The notes: a model not told the origin generated them from the letters alone. Counted from the stretch's first letter, positions 35,803-44,545 are shown. The stretch: DNA of 64,000 nucleotides from Methylobacterium haplocladii (GCF_007992175.1 NZ_BJZT01000038.1:1-64000), one strand, 5' to 3'. Numbers and translations are program-made.

Positions 35803-37332
35803 ATGACAACGACCTTCCGTCGTCGCGCCCTCGCTTCCGTCGCCGCCGCGGCCATCGTCGCCGGCGGCGCGGCGGGCGTCGGCGCGATTGCCCCCGCGAC
35901 CCAGGTGCTGGCTCAGGCGCTGCCCAAGACCCCGATCGAGGCGCCCGAGCATCCGCCGGGCTCGTTCGCCGGCATCGTCAACAAGGTGAAGCCCGCCGTG
36001 GTCGCCGTGAAGGTGAAGCTCAACGACGACGCCACCGACGATGACGACGACGGCCCGGGCCGTCCCAACATGCAGCAGGTCCCGCCGCAGCTGCGCGAGT
36101 TCTTCAAGCGCTTCGGGCAGGGTGGTCCCAATGGCGGGCAGCAGGGTCAGAACGGCGCCCCGCAGCGCCAGGGACAGCGCGGTGCCGTCGGCTCGGGCTT
36201 CATCATCTCCGCCGACGGCTACGTCGTCACCAACAACCACGTGGTGAGCAAGGCCAAGAGCGTTCAGGTCACCCTCGACGACAACCGCACCCTCGACGCC
36301 AAGGTGATCGGCACCGACCCGAAGACCGACATCGCCCTCCTGAAGATCAAGGACGACGGCTCCTACCCCTACGTGTCCTTCGGCAAGTCCGCGCCGCAGG
36401 TCGGCGACTGGGTGGTGGCGATCGGCAACCCGTTCGGCCTCGGCGGCACCGTCACCGCCGGCATCGTCTCGGCCCGCGGCCGCGACATCGGCGCCGGTCC
36501 CTACGACGACTTCCTGCAGATCGATGCGCCGATCAACAAAGGCAATTCGGGCGGCCCGGACTTCAACGTCCAGGGCGAAGTGGTGGGCGTGAACACCGCG
36601 ATCGCCTCGCCGTCGGGCGGCAGCGTCGGTCTCGCCTTCGCCATCCCCGCCGAGACCGTGCAGGCGGTGGTCGACCAGCTCCGCAACGACGGCAAGGTTG
36701 TGCGCGGCTATCTCGGCGTGCAGATCCAGCCGGTGACGCAGGACATCGCCGACAGCCTCGGTCTCCAGAAGGCCAAGGGCGCCCTGGTGAACTCCACCGA
36801 GAGCGGCACCCCCGCCTCCAAGGCGGGCCTGAAGACGGGCGACGTGATCGAGAAGGTCGACGGCAAGCCGATCGACGACGCCAAGGAGCTCTCGCGCAAG
36901 ATCGCCGGCCTGAAGCCCGGCACGAAGGTCGAGCTCGCCTACCTGCGCAATGGCAAGAGCGACGTCGCCACGGTCGAACTCGGGACCTTGCCCACGGACC
37001 TTAAGGCGGCCCGCAGCGACGACGAGGGCGGCTTCGCGAACAACGGCCAGCCGCGCCTCGGGCTCGGCCTCGCCCCGGCGGACGAGGTCGGCCTCGGATC
37101 GAGCGGCGTCGCCGTGGTGCGGGTCGATCCCGAGGGTCCGGCCGCCGCCAAGGGCATCGAGCAGGGCGACGTGATCCTGGATGTCGCCGGCACCAACGTG
37201 TCGAGCCCCGCCGACGTCGCCGCGCAGATCCGCACGGCCGAGTCCAACGGACGCAAGGCGGTCCTGATGCGCGTCAAGAATTCGAAGGGCGTGACCCGCT
37301 TCGTGGCGGTCTCGCTGTCGAAGAGCGGCTGA
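35803..37332 (+). CDS. Periplasmic Do-type serine protease (DegP/HtrA family)
   Basis: A 509-residue protease/chaperone for misfolded envelope proteins. The signal peptide is FRRRALASVAAAAIVAGGAA with a likely cut after VLAQA. The trypsin-like domain has His146 (TNNHVV), Asp176 (DIALLKI) and Ser249 (NKGNSGGP). Two PDZ domains follow: VRGYLGVQIQPVTQDIADSL and LGLGLAPADEVGLGSSGVAV. A Gly/Gln/Pro-rich loop (about residues 95-130) resembles the LA loop. ATG 35803 with GGAG upstream was chosen over ATG 35686. A strong terminator lies about 65 bases after the stop. Confidence 0.95.
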   Translation: MTTTFRRRALASVAAAAIVAGGAAGVGAIAPATQVLAQALPKTPIEAPEHPPGSFAGIVNKVKPAVVAVKVKLNDDATDDDDDGPGRPNMQQVPPQLREFFKRFGQGGPNGGQQGQNGAPQRQGQRGAVGSGFIISADGYVVTNNHVVSKAKSVQVTLDDNRTLDAKVIGTDPKTDIALLKIKDDGSYPYVSFGKSAPQVGDWVVAIGNPFGLGGTVTAGIVSARGRDIGAGPYDDFLQIDAPINKGNSGGPDFNVQGEVVGVNTAIASPSGGSVGLAFAIPAETVQAVVDQLRNDGKVVRGYLGVQIQPVTQDIADSLGLQKAKGALVNSTESGTPASKAGLKTGDVIEKVDGKPIDDAKELSRKIAGLKPGTKVELAYLRNGKSDVATVELGTLPTDLKAARSDDEGGFANNGQPRLGLGLAPADEVGLGSSGVAVVRVDPEGPAAAKGIEQGDVILDVAGTNVSSPADVAAQIRTAESNGRKAVLMRVKNSKGVTRFVAVSLSKSG

Positions 37333-37398
37333 GTCCGGCCGCTCGACCCGGCGCGGTCTTCTCCCCGCGCCGGGCCCGTTTCCCTCGATTCCCCGACT

Positions 37399-37430
37399 GC
37401 GCCGACCCGGAAACGGGTCGGCGCTTTTTT
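37399..37430 (+). terminator. Rho-independent terminator after the Do-type protease gene
   Basis: Perfect 11-bp stem GCGCCGACCCG (37399-37409) with CGGGTCGGCGC (37414-37424), a GAAA tetraloop and six T at once afterwards. This is the clearest terminator in the window. Confidence 0.95.
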
Positions 37431-37499
37431 CATTGCGGGGATGCGCGGGCGAACCACGGCGCCCCGTCGGCGTTCTCCCGGGGTAGCGGAGAGCGACAT

Positions 37500-38387
37500 A
37501 TGACAAGCCCACAGGGCTCGGCGGCACAATCCGGGACCTTCGCCATCGGCGGCGATCTCAGCGTCCATCGCCTCGGCTTCGGCGCGATGCGCGTCACCGG
37601 TCCCGGCATCTGGGGCGAGCCGGACGACCCCGAGAAAGTCAGGGCGACGTTGAGGCGGGTGCCGGAACTCGGCATCGACCTGATCGACACCGCCGACAGC
37701 TACGGCCCGTTCGTCAGCGAGGACCTGATCCGCGAGGTCCTCTACCCCTATGACGGCCTCGTCGTCGCCACCAAGGGCGGCCTGACCCGGCACGGGCCGG
37801 ATGTCTGGCGGCCAGTCGGAAACCCCGATTATCTCCGTCAATGCGTGCTGATGAGCCTGCGCCGCTTGAAGGTCGACCGCATCGACCTCTGGCAGCTCCA
37901 CCGCATCGGTCCCGACGTCCCACGCGAACGTCAGTTCGAGGTGATCGCGGCGATGCGTGACGAGGGTCTGATCCGCCATGTCGGCCTCTCCGAGGTTTCG
38001 GTCGAGGAGATCGAGGCGGCCCGGTCGTTCTTCCCGGTCGCCACCGTTCAGAACCGCTTCAACCTCGTCGACCGGACCAGCGAAGCGGTGCTGGACCACT
38101 GCGAACAGCACGGTATCGGCTTCATCCCCTGGGCGCCTCTCGACAAGGGCACGCTTGCGAAGCCCGGCTCGGCGCTCGCGGAGATCGCGATCAAGCGCGG
38201 TACCAATGCCGGGGCCGTCGCGTTGGCGTGGCTGCTGAAGCGCTCGCCGGTGATCCTGCCGATCCCCGGAACCGGCGACCCCGAGCATCTCGCCGAGAAC
38301 GTGCGTGGCGCCGGCCTCGCTCTCACCGACGACGAATTCCGGGCGCTCGACACGCAGGGCCGGGCGGCCTCGACGTCGGCTTCGTGA
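37500..38387 (+). CDS. Aldo/keto reductase
   Basis: A 295-residue TIM-barrel NADPH oxidoreductase. The catalytic tetrad is visible: Asp and Tyr in DTADSYGPF, Lys in VVATKGGL and His in WQLHRIG. VGLSEVSVEEIEAA and QNRFNLVDR with the cofactor-binding PIPGTGDPEHLAENV complete the pattern. The family reduces aldehydes and ketones; it resembles the AKR13-like or YajO-like group, but the substrate is unknown. Start ATG 37500. The gene is preceded by a terminator and is probably monocistronic. Confidence 0.92.
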   Translation: MTSPQGSAAQSGTFAIGGDLSVHRLGFGAMRVTGPGIWGEPDDPEKVRATLRRVPELGIDLIDTADSYGPFVSEDLIREVLYPYDGLVVATKGGLTRHGPDVWRPVGNPDYLRQCVLMSLRRLKVDRIDLWQLHRIGPDVPRERQFEVIAAMRDEGLIRHVGLSEVSVEEIEAARSFFPVATVQNRFNLVDRTSEAVLDHCEQHGIGFIPWAPLDKGTLAKPGSALAEIAIKRGTNAGAVALAWLLKRSPVILPIPGTGDPEHLAENVRGAGLALTDDEFRALDTQGRAASTSAS

Positions 38388-38548
38388 GCGTTTTCATGCG
38401 GCGCACCCGGCGCCACGACATCAACCAGCAATGGATCGATGCGACATCGGCGAGGCCTCAGGCGACGTTCGGCTGCCGCCCGCCACAAAGTTGCCCGAAT
38501 CCTGCATGGCGCGCCGCAACGCCGTCTGCCGACCGGAAAGGCCCCCAT

Positions 38549-39004
38549 ATGCGCGCTGCGACTCTGACATTGGCCGGACTGCTGGCGATCTCCGCGGCTC
38601 TCCCCGCCATGGCGCGGCCGGTCTGGACCAGCGGCACCTTCGTCTATGCCGATCTCTGCACGGACCAGAACGCCGGCCGGCTCGAAGGCCGCCGCGTCAC
38701 GGTGCGGCGCTCGCCCAATGGCGATGGCGTGCTCTACGAGGCGGCGGCGGGCGCGGCCGTCACGCCGGTTCCGGCCGAGGTCCTGTCGATCGACGACGGC
38801 ACCCGGCAGATCGCCTTCACCGTCGAGAGCGAGGCCGGACCGATGCATTTCCAGGGCGTCGCAGGGGCCGATGTCCTGGCCGGTACGCTCAGCGACGGCT
38901 CCGGCGACCGCCCCCTGCGCCTGCGCCGGGTGCTGCGTTCGCACGAGCGCGAGGCTTGCCAAGCCATGCAGCAGGACCCGGACACCACCGCCTCCACGAA
39001 TTGA
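38549..39004 (+). CDS. Hypothetical exported protein
   Basis: A 151-residue protein with a signal peptide (MRAATLTLAGLLAISAALPA, cut after MARP or nearby). The mature part has strand-like segments such as PVWTSGTFVYADLCTDQNAG, RRVTVRRSPNGDGVLYEA and IAFTVESEAGPMHFQGVAG. Two Cys (in DLCTDQ and EACQAM) could pair in the periplasm. No family recognised. It lies 161 bases after the aldo/keto reductase gene and 116 bases before another exported-protein gene. Confidence 0.72.
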   Translation: MRAATLTLAGLLAISAALPAMARPVWTSGTFVYADLCTDQNAGRLEGRRVTVRRSPNGDGVLYEAAAGAAVTPVPAEVLSIDDGTRQIAFTVESEAGPMHFQGVAGADVLAGTLSDGSGDRPLRLRRVLRSHEREACQAMQQDPDTTASTN

Positions 39005-39120
39005 TTCTTGTGTGAAGGCCGAGTGCGAATCCCCATCGCTGCGGACGCTGCGAAGCGACCCAGCGCCATGCGGGAATGCCCGGCTCGCCACGGCGGCGCG
39101 CGCGGGCTAGACCGACAGGC

Positions 39121-39609
39121 ATGATCCTTCGTGCCGCCGCAGCCGGTCTCGCCCTCTGCCTCGCCGCCGGCACTCCGGCCCGAGCCGACGGTTGCGACGC
39201 GCTGACCGCACGGCTCATCCGCGGCACCGGCGCCTCGTTCGCCGGACGCACCGGCCCGCTGGTCGTGTTTCGGGCGACCGACGCGGAACGCATGAGCCTC
39301 GATTGCGGAACGCCCCACCGGATGATCTTTCGCTCCCGCGAGCGCGAGCCGAACCGCTTTTACTTCGTGCTGATCGGCCTGGCCGCGACGACGCTCGCCG
39401 GCGCCGATGCGGAGCGCGTCGAGGTCCTGGCCCTGAACCTGCACCAGCAGACGCTGCTCACGGGTGAGCCGCAGCAAGGCAGGCTGGGAGGCGTGGTCCT
39501 GCGCTGCGAGCCGACGGACCGGCTCGACGGCTTTTCCGACGGGGCGCTGTGCCGGCTCGCAGCGGACCGGAGGCCGAGGCGCAGGGGCGGCCTTTCCGCA
39601 CGCTCATGA
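39121..39609 (+). CDS. Hypothetical exported protein, coupled to kdsA
   Basis: A 162-residue protein with a signal peptide (MILRAAAAGLALCLAAGTPA, then RAD). Mature residues include DGCDALTARLIRGTG, MSLDCGTPHRMIFRSRE and VVLRCEPTDRLDGFSDGALC: four Cys, enough for two disulfides. No family recognised. The last four bases of the gene overlap the first possible kdsA start (ATGA at 39606-39609), implying co-translation with the Kdo-8-phosphate synthase. Confidence 0.7.
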   Translation: MILRAAAAGLALCLAAGTPARADGCDALTARLIRGTGASFAGRTGPLVVFRATDAERMSLDCGTPHRMIFRSREREPNRFYFVLIGLAATTLAGADAERVEVLALNLHQQTLLTGEPQQGRLGGVVLRCEPTDRLDGFSDGALCRLAADRRPRRRGGLSARS

Positions 39610-40481
39610 GCGCGGTAGAGCGGGGCATGTCGCAGCAGCCCGCCACCGGTCCCGTCGTCCATGCCGGCGCCGTCGCCTTCGCCAACCATTTGCCTTTCGC
39701 GCTGATCGCCGGCCCCTGCCAGCTCGAGAGCCGCGAGCACGCCCTCACCATCGCCGCGGCGCTCAAGGAGATGACCGAACGGCTCGGCATCGGCCTCGTC
39801 TTCAAATCCTCCTTCGACAAGGCCAACCGCACCTCCGGCAGCACCGCCCGCGGCATCGGACTGGAGGGCGCGCTGCCGATCTTCTCGGAGATCAAGGAGC
39901 GCTTCGGCCTGCCGGTGCTCACGGACGTGCACGAGGCCTCGCACTGCGCCGCGGCGGCCGAGGTCGTCGACGTGCTGCAGATCCCGGCCTTCCTCTGCCG
40001 GCAGACCGACCTGCTGCTCGCCGCCGCCGCCACCGGCCGGGTCGTCAACGTCAAGAAGGGTCAGTTCCTGGCACCCTGGGACATGGCCCATGTCGCCGCC
40101 AAAGTGACCGGGGCCGGCAACCCCAATGTCATGGTGACCGAGCGCGGCGCCTCGTTCGGCTACAACACGCTGGTCTCCGACATGCGGTCGCTGCCGGTCA
40201 TGGCGCGGGTCACCCACGGCGCGCCGGTGGTGTTCGACGCGACGCACTCCGTCCAGCAGCCGGGCGGGCAGGGTGCGACCTCGGGCGGACAGCGGGAGTT
40301 CGTGCCGGTGCTGGCCCGCGCCGCGGTGGCGGTGGGCGTCGCCGGCCTGTTCATCGAGACCCATCAGGATCCCGACAGCGCCCCCTCGGACGGACCGAAC
40401 ATGGTGCCGCTCGCGGCGATGCCGGCACTGCTCGCACGGCTCCAGGCCTTCGACCGGCTGGCCAAGGATTCGGCATCGTAG
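39606..40481 (+). CDS. kdsA: 3-deoxy-8-phosphooctulonate (Kdo-8-P) synthase
   Basis: A 291-residue TIM-barrel enzyme that condenses arabinose 5-phosphate with phosphoenolpyruvate in the lipopolysaccharide Kdo pathway. Family blocks are VFKSSFDKANRTSGSTARGI, PVLTDVHEASHC, LQIPAFLCRQTDL and VVNVKKGQFLAPWDM, with FIETHQDPDSAPSDGPN. The GPCQLES motif has Cys38 where the E. coli enzyme has Asn, which marks the metal-dependent class. A second start, ATG 39627, would give 284 residues, closer to the common length; 39606 is favoured by the overlap with the upstream gene. Confidence 0.96.
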   Translation: MSAVERGMSQQPATGPVVHAGAVAFANHLPFALIAGPCQLESREHALTIAAALKEMTERLGIGLVFKSSFDKANRTSGSTARGIGLEGALPIFSEIKERFGLPVLTDVHEASHCAAAAEVVDVLQIPAFLCRQTDLLLAAAATGRVVNVKKGQFLAPWDMAHVAAKVTGAGNPNVMVTERGASFGYNTLVSDMRSLPVMARVTHGAPVVFDATHSVQQPGGQGATSGGQREFVPVLARAAVAVGVAGLFIETHQDPDSAPSDGPNMVPLAAMPALLARLQAFDRLAKDSAS

Positions 40482-40607
40482 TTAACGCAACGGTTCCGGT
40501 CGTTCGCCACCCTGCTTTCAGCACAGGTTCAGGTCGCGCATGCGATCTTAAGGCCACCGAAAATCTTCGGGTTGGCGGATGCGGTCTCGGATTTCCTCGA
40601 GTTCTTG

Positions 40608-40632
40608 GGAACTCGCTGTGAAGCTCGGCGTT
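40608..40632 (+). promoter_or_regulatory. EcfG-type general stress response promoter
   Basis: GGAAC at 40608-40612 and CGTT at 40629-40632 are separated by exactly 16 bases, matching the GGAAC-N16/17-CGTT consensus known for the PhyR/NepR/EcfG stress regulon of Methylobacterium and relatives. It lies 36 bases upstream of the start codon of the Gly/Tyr-rich exported protein gene. I looked for this pair elsewhere in the intergenic regions and found no other convincing copy. Confidence 0.6.
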
Positions 40633-40668
40633 ATCCGCCCTAACAAAGCCTGAAGTGGGAAGGACGCT

Positions 40669-41001
40669 ATGCGCAAACTTGCAATCATCACGGCCATCGT
40701 GGCTTCGACCATCCCGATGCTCGCAGCGACCGCCGAAGCGCGGCCCTATGGCCGCGGCTATTACGGCGGGGGTCATTACGGCGGCGGCTATGGTCGTGGC
40801 TACTACGGCGGCCGTCGCGGGATCGGCACGGGTGCGGCCGTCGGCCTCGGTATCGCCGGTCTCGCGGCCGGTGCCATCGCCGCCGGTGCAGCCAGCAACT
40901 ATTACGGCCGGCCGGGCTACGGCTACTATGAGCGTCCGGCTTACGGTTACGCCCCGGCCTATGGCTACGGCGGCGGCTACGGTGGCTATTACGGCTACTG
41001 A
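40669..41001 (+). CDS. Gly/Tyr-rich secreted protein
   Basis: A 110-residue protein with a signal peptide (MRKLAIITAIVASTIPMLAA, cut after TAEA). Gly/Tyr repeats on both sides (RGYYGGGHYGGGYGRGYYGG and YGRPGYGYYERPAYGY) flank a central hydrophobic Gly-zipper (GTGAAVGLGIAGLAAGAIAA) that could insert in a membrane. This low-complexity type occurs in stress-induced alphaproteobacterial surface proteins of unknown role. The start has GGAAGG upstream. An EcfG-like promoter precedes it and a terminator follows. Confidence 0.82.
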   Translation: MRKLAIITAIVASTIPMLAATAEARPYGRGYYGGGHYGGGYGRGYYGGRRGIGTGAAVGLGIAGLAAGAIAAGAASNYYGRPGYGYYERPAYGYAPAYGYGGGYGGYYGY

Positions 41002-41025
41002 TCCTCGGGATCACGAAGTTGGGGA

Positions 41026-41055
41026 GGGCGGCCGGTGAAAACCGGTCGCCCTTTT
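41026..41055 (+). terminator. Rho-independent terminator after the Gly/Tyr-rich protein gene
   Basis: GGGCG-G-CCGGT (41026-41036) pairs with ACCGG-T-CGCCC (41041-41051) around a GAAA loop, with one mismatched G-T pair, followed by TTTT. Confidence 0.88.
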
Positions 41056-41201
41056 CATGTGCCGTGACACGGTCGATCCGCCGGACGCTCAGCCGGCCGG
41101 ACATGGTTCAGTCTTCGGGGGTGAGCATGCCAGCCCTATGAGCGGTGCTCGATCAAGCCGGATCGGGCCGCGGAAAACTGCGAATACCTGTCCGAACCTG
41201 C

Positions 41202-41666
41202 TCAGCCGCGGCCACGATAGGGGGCCACGCCCTGCTCGGGCAGCCAGATGCCCTTCAGCGGCTCGCCAGTCTGCCAGAACACGTCGATGGGAATGCCGCC
41301 GCGTGGGTACCAATACCCGCCGATGCGCAGCCAGCGCGGTTCGAGCAGCGCCGTCAGCCGCCGGCCGATGCCGACCGTGCAATCCTCGTGGAAGGCACCG
41401 TGGTTGCGGAAAGCGCCGAGATAGAGCTTGAGCGATTTCGATTCGACCAGCCACGCGCCCGGTACGTAATCGATCACCAGTGTCGCGAAATCCGGTTGGC
41501 CGGTCACCGGGCAGAGCGAAGTGAACTCGGGCGCCGTGAAGCGCGCGAGGTAATCGGTATCGGCATGCGGATTCGGCACCCGGTCGAGTTGCGCGGCCTC
41601 CGGAGAGGCGGGCAGGGGCGTGGCCTGACCGAGTTGCAGGCCGGCGGCTGAAGGATCATCGCTCAT
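41202..41666 (-). CDS. queF: NADPH-dependent 7-cyano-7-deazaguanine (preQ0) reductase
   Basis: A 154-residue short-form QueF that reduces preQ0 to preQ1 in queuosine synthesis. FTSLCPVTGQPDFATLVIDY contains the thioimide-forming Cys52, and LVESKSLKLYLGAFRNHGAF is the QueF motif, with HEDC following. Length and the unimodular form fit YkvM-type enzymes. ATG 41666 is preferred over an upstream start at 41708. No preQ1 riboswitch is visible upstream. It is convergent with the Gly/Tyr-rich protein gene and divergent from eno. Confidence 0.95.
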   Translation of the reverse strand: MSDDPSAAGLQLGQATPLPASPEAAQLDRVPNPHADTDYLARFTAPEFTSLCPVTGQPDFATLVIDYVPGAWLVESKSLKLYLGAFRNHGAFHEDCTVGIGRRLTALLEPRWLRIGGYWYPRGGIPIDVFWQTGEPLKGIWLPEQGVAPYRGRG

Positions 41667-41905
41667 GCCGCCGCTATAGCGGCTGGCCGCGCGCGGCGCA
41701 TCTCGCACGGAATGGTTGCACGCGCATCAAGTGCCCGGGCGTTCTTTCCAAGACCTGGAAAAATACTTCGAACACCGGAAAGATTCTTCATGGCCGGCGG
41801 CGCTTGCCCGGCGCTGTCGCTTGGCGGATAAGCCGCGCGGATGATGTCGCACCCTGCCGCTCGCTGCCGGGCCGGTCCCGCGCGACGCCTGACGAAGGAC
41901 GTTCC

Positions 41906-43195
41906 ATGACCGCGATCACCAACATCGCCGCCCGCGAGATCCTCGACAGCCGGGGCAACCCCACGGTCGAGGTGGACGTGCTGCTGGAAGACGGCTCCTT
42001 CGGCCGCGCCGCGGTGCCGTCGGGCGCCTCCACCGGCGCGCACGAGGCCGTGGAACTCCGCGATGGCGACAAGGCGCGCTTCGGCGGCAAGGGCGTGCTC
42101 AAGGCGGTCGAGGCGGTGCAGACCGAGATCCTCGACGCCATCGGCGGCATGGAGGCCGAGGATCAGGTCGCCATCGACGAGGCGATGATCGCGCTGGACG
42201 GCACGCACAACAAGGCACGCCTCGGCGCCAACGCGATTCTCGGCGTCTCGCTCGCCGTGGCCAAGGCTGCCGCCGAGACCGCCGGCCTGCCGCTCTACCG
42301 CTATGTCGGCGGCGTCCAGGGCCGCGTCCTGCCCGTGCCGATGATGAACATCGTCAACGGCGGCGCGCATGCCGACAACCCGATCGACTTCCAGGAATTC
42401 ATGGTGATGCCGATCGGCGCCTCCTCGCTCAGCGAGGCCGTGCGGATGGGCGCCGAGATCTTCCACACGCTCAAGAGCGCCCTGAAGAAGGCCGGTCACA
42501 ACACCAATGTCGGCGACGAGGGCGGCTTCGCCCCGAACCTGCCTTCGGCCGAGGCCGCCCTCGACTTCGTGATGGAGTCGATCCAGGCCGCCGGCTTCAA
42601 GCCGGGCCAGGACGTGGTGCTGGCGCTCGATTGCGCGGCCACCGAGTTCTTCAAGGACGGCGCCTACCGCTACGAGGGCGAAGGCCAGACCCGCTCCATC
42701 GAGCAGCAGGTGGACTACCTCGCCAAGCTCGCCAGCGCGTACCCGATCCTCTCGATCGAGGACGGCATGTCCGAGGACGACTGGGAGGGCTGGAACCTGC
42801 TCACCCGTAAGATCGGCGACCGGGTTCAGCTCGTGGGCGACGACCTGTTCGTGACCAATGTCGAGCGCCTGTCGCGCGGCATCAAGGAGGGCACGGCCAA
42901 CTCGATCCTGGTGAAGGTCAACCAGATCGGGTCGCTCACCGAAACGCTCGCTGCCGTAGATATGGCGCAGCGCGCCGGCTACACCGCGGTGATGTCGCAC
43001 CGCTCGGGCGAGACCGAGGATTCGACCATCGCGGATCTGGCCGTCGCGACGAATTGCGGGCAGATCAAGACCGGCTCCCTCGCCCGCTCCGACCGGTTGG
43101 CCAAGTACAACCAGCTGATCCGCATCGAGGAAGGCCTCGGCGCGCAGGGGCGCTATGCCGGCCGCGAGGCGCTGAAGCAGCTGGCGACGCGCTGA
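41906..43195 (+). CDS. eno: Enolase
   Basis: A 429-residue glycolytic enzyme converting 2-phosphoglycerate to phosphoenolpyruvate; in methylotrophs it also serves the serine cycle. AREILDSRGNPTVEVDV, AVPSGASTGAHEAVELRD, the metal ligands in LALDCAATEFF, SIEDGMSEDDWEGW and LVGDDLFVTN, and the signature ILVKVNQIGSLTETLAAV and MSHRSGETEDSTIADL are all intact. ATG 41906 is chosen to match the family N terminus. Normally ftsB and pdhA follow at once; here an opposite-strand gene intervenes. Confidence 0.98.
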   Translation: MTAITNIAAREILDSRGNPTVEVDVLLEDGSFGRAAVPSGASTGAHEAVELRDGDKARFGGKGVLKAVEAVQTEILDAIGGMEAEDQVAIDEAMIALDGTHNKARLGANAILGVSLAVAKAAAETAGLPLYRYVGGVQGRVLPVPMMNIVNGGAHADNPIDFQEFMVMPIGASSLSEAVRMGAEIFHTLKSALKKAGHNTNVGDEGGFAPNLPSAEAALDFVMESIQAAGFKPGQDVVLALDCAATEFFKDGAYRYEGEGQTRSIEQQVDYLAKLASAYPILSIEDGMSEDDWEGWNLLTRKIGDRVQLVGDDLFVTNVERLSRGIKEGTANSILVKVNQIGSLTETLAAVDMAQRAGYTAVMSHRSGETEDSTIADLAVATNCGQIKTGSLARSDRLAKYNQLIRIEEGLGAQGRYAGREALKQLATR

Positions 43196-43204
43196 GACCG
43201 ATAT

Positions 43205-44461
43205 TCAGTTTGCAGTGCTGGCGTTGCCGGTCGCGACCTCTCGCAGGGAGGTCGCAATGCGGGGCCTTAGTGCATTGACGAAGGCATTAATCGCTTCGCG
43301 GAACCATTGAAGCTGCTCTTCGCGCACGGCAGGATCGCCGAGCTTGGGGTAGCGCTTCGATGCCGCGACACGAACCTTTCCATTTCCGTCGCGCGACCAA
43401 ACGACCGGCAAACCGATCTCGTTCGTGATGTCTTCACGATCAATTTCAAGCTGTAGGCCGATCGCCATAGCGACCGCGCTTGTCCGGTCACTTCCGAGGA
43501 AGATGCCAATGCCACCCTCCTTCTGACTAAAGTAACAGGTCAGCCACATCCCGGGAGTTGGCATTCGGAAGAATATATTTGGCTGCGAAAGCGGATTCGC
43601 AAGCGGCTGCTCGGCATCATCTAACCGGATTGTCGTGAGCAAATCGACCCAAAATTGTTTGTGCCTAGCTTCCCGCTCGCTCGGCTCAAGAATTCTCGAC
43701 TCCTCTGGTCCTGCTGCCTCGACCTCATCGACAAGCTTCAAATCATTCCCCGCCAAAGCGACGACACTGCGGTTGACGATTAATGTCTTTGTCAAGACGC
43801 GCGGCTGAACGATTAACTGTCCTTCTCCTACCTCAAAAATTTGCATTTCTACGAGACCGAACGTGAAGTGTAGGCCCGTTGTCCCTTGAATGTAACTGGC
43901 GATAGCCTCGACACCCTCGCGGATGCCATCGCCGAGCACCAGTAGAAGCACACGCCCCTGCGCGAGGTTGCGCGTTACGTTGTCGACGAAGGCAGCCTGA
44001 TCAAGATCTGGCAATCGCGCTTGCTCTTGAACGTGAGCGAAGAGGTCGAACCCCTGCTTTTTTCGGGCTCGGGCGGCTTCGCGCTGGAGGTCGGAAAATG
44101 TCCACTCCCGGATTACACGCGCGTAATCAAGAATTTGCCCTACGACTTCGCGCCGAGCTTCTGGATTACGCCACAGCTTGCATTCGACAAGTGTCGGCAT
44201 GCCAAGTGGATTGATAAACAATATATCCGCGAAACCAGCCTTTCGGGTATCGAGCTCCACGCAGACCGGAATAAGTGGGCCAAACGATGGGTCGAGCTCT
44301 TGGACTGGCACCGATTCCGGATGCGCGAAGACGAGGTCCCGAATCCAAGCCTCATCATAGCTTCTAGAAGAATCCCCCCTTTGAAGTGAAACGGGATCTA
44401 GTCTGCGGGTGGCCCGATCGCGGGACACGAGAACCAGAGGTGTGTGCTGGCGAGATGACAT
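43205..44461 (-). CDS. PD-(D/E)XK nuclease-like protein with DUF4268-like C terminus
   Basis: A 418-residue protein. Residues about 75-115 carry FADILFINPLGMPTLVECKL, a D-x(n)-ExK motif of the PD-(D/E)XK nuclease core, followed by a helix with the conserved Gln (REVVGQILDYA). The last 160 residues (from RHKQFWVDLLTTIRLDD through a C-terminal WFREAINAFVNALRPRI) resemble the DUF4268 module often attached to such nucleases. No methylase, helicase or specificity subunit is adjacent. The DNA is visibly more A/T-rich than its neighbours. It sits 9 bases from eno, in a spot normally held by ftsB, suggesting insertion. Activity is inferred. Confidence 0.75.
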   Translation of the reverse strand: MSSRQHTPLVLVSRDRATRRLDPVSLQRGDSSRSYDEAWIRDLVFAHPESVPVQELDPSFGPLIPVCVELDTRKAGFADILFINPLGMPTLVECKLWRNPEARREVVGQILDYARVIREWTFSDLQREAARARKKQGFDLFAHVQEQARLPDLDQAAFVDNVTRNLAQGRVLLLVLGDGIREGVEAIASYIQGTTGLHFTFGLVEMQIFEVGEGQLIVQPRVLTKTLIVNRSVVALAGNDLKLVDEVEAAGPEESRILEPSEREARHKQFWVDLLTTIRLDDAEQPLANPLSQPNIFFRMPTPGMWLTCYFSQKEGGIGIFLGSDRTSAVAMAIGLQLEIDREDITNEIGLPVVWSRDGNGKVRVAASKRYPKLGDPAVREEQLQWFREAINAFVNALRPRIATSLREVATGNASTAN

Positions 44462-44545
44462 CGCAGAATCCTGCCGGACGACGGTGCCTGTCGTCTACAG
44501 GTCGTGGCAACACTTTCTTCACCCTGAGCGATGATGGTTGTCCCC

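Noticed and set aside
41667..41905. A preQ1 riboswitch ahead of queF
   Set aside because: I found no short pseudoknot-like leader of the known preQ1 classes in this stretch.
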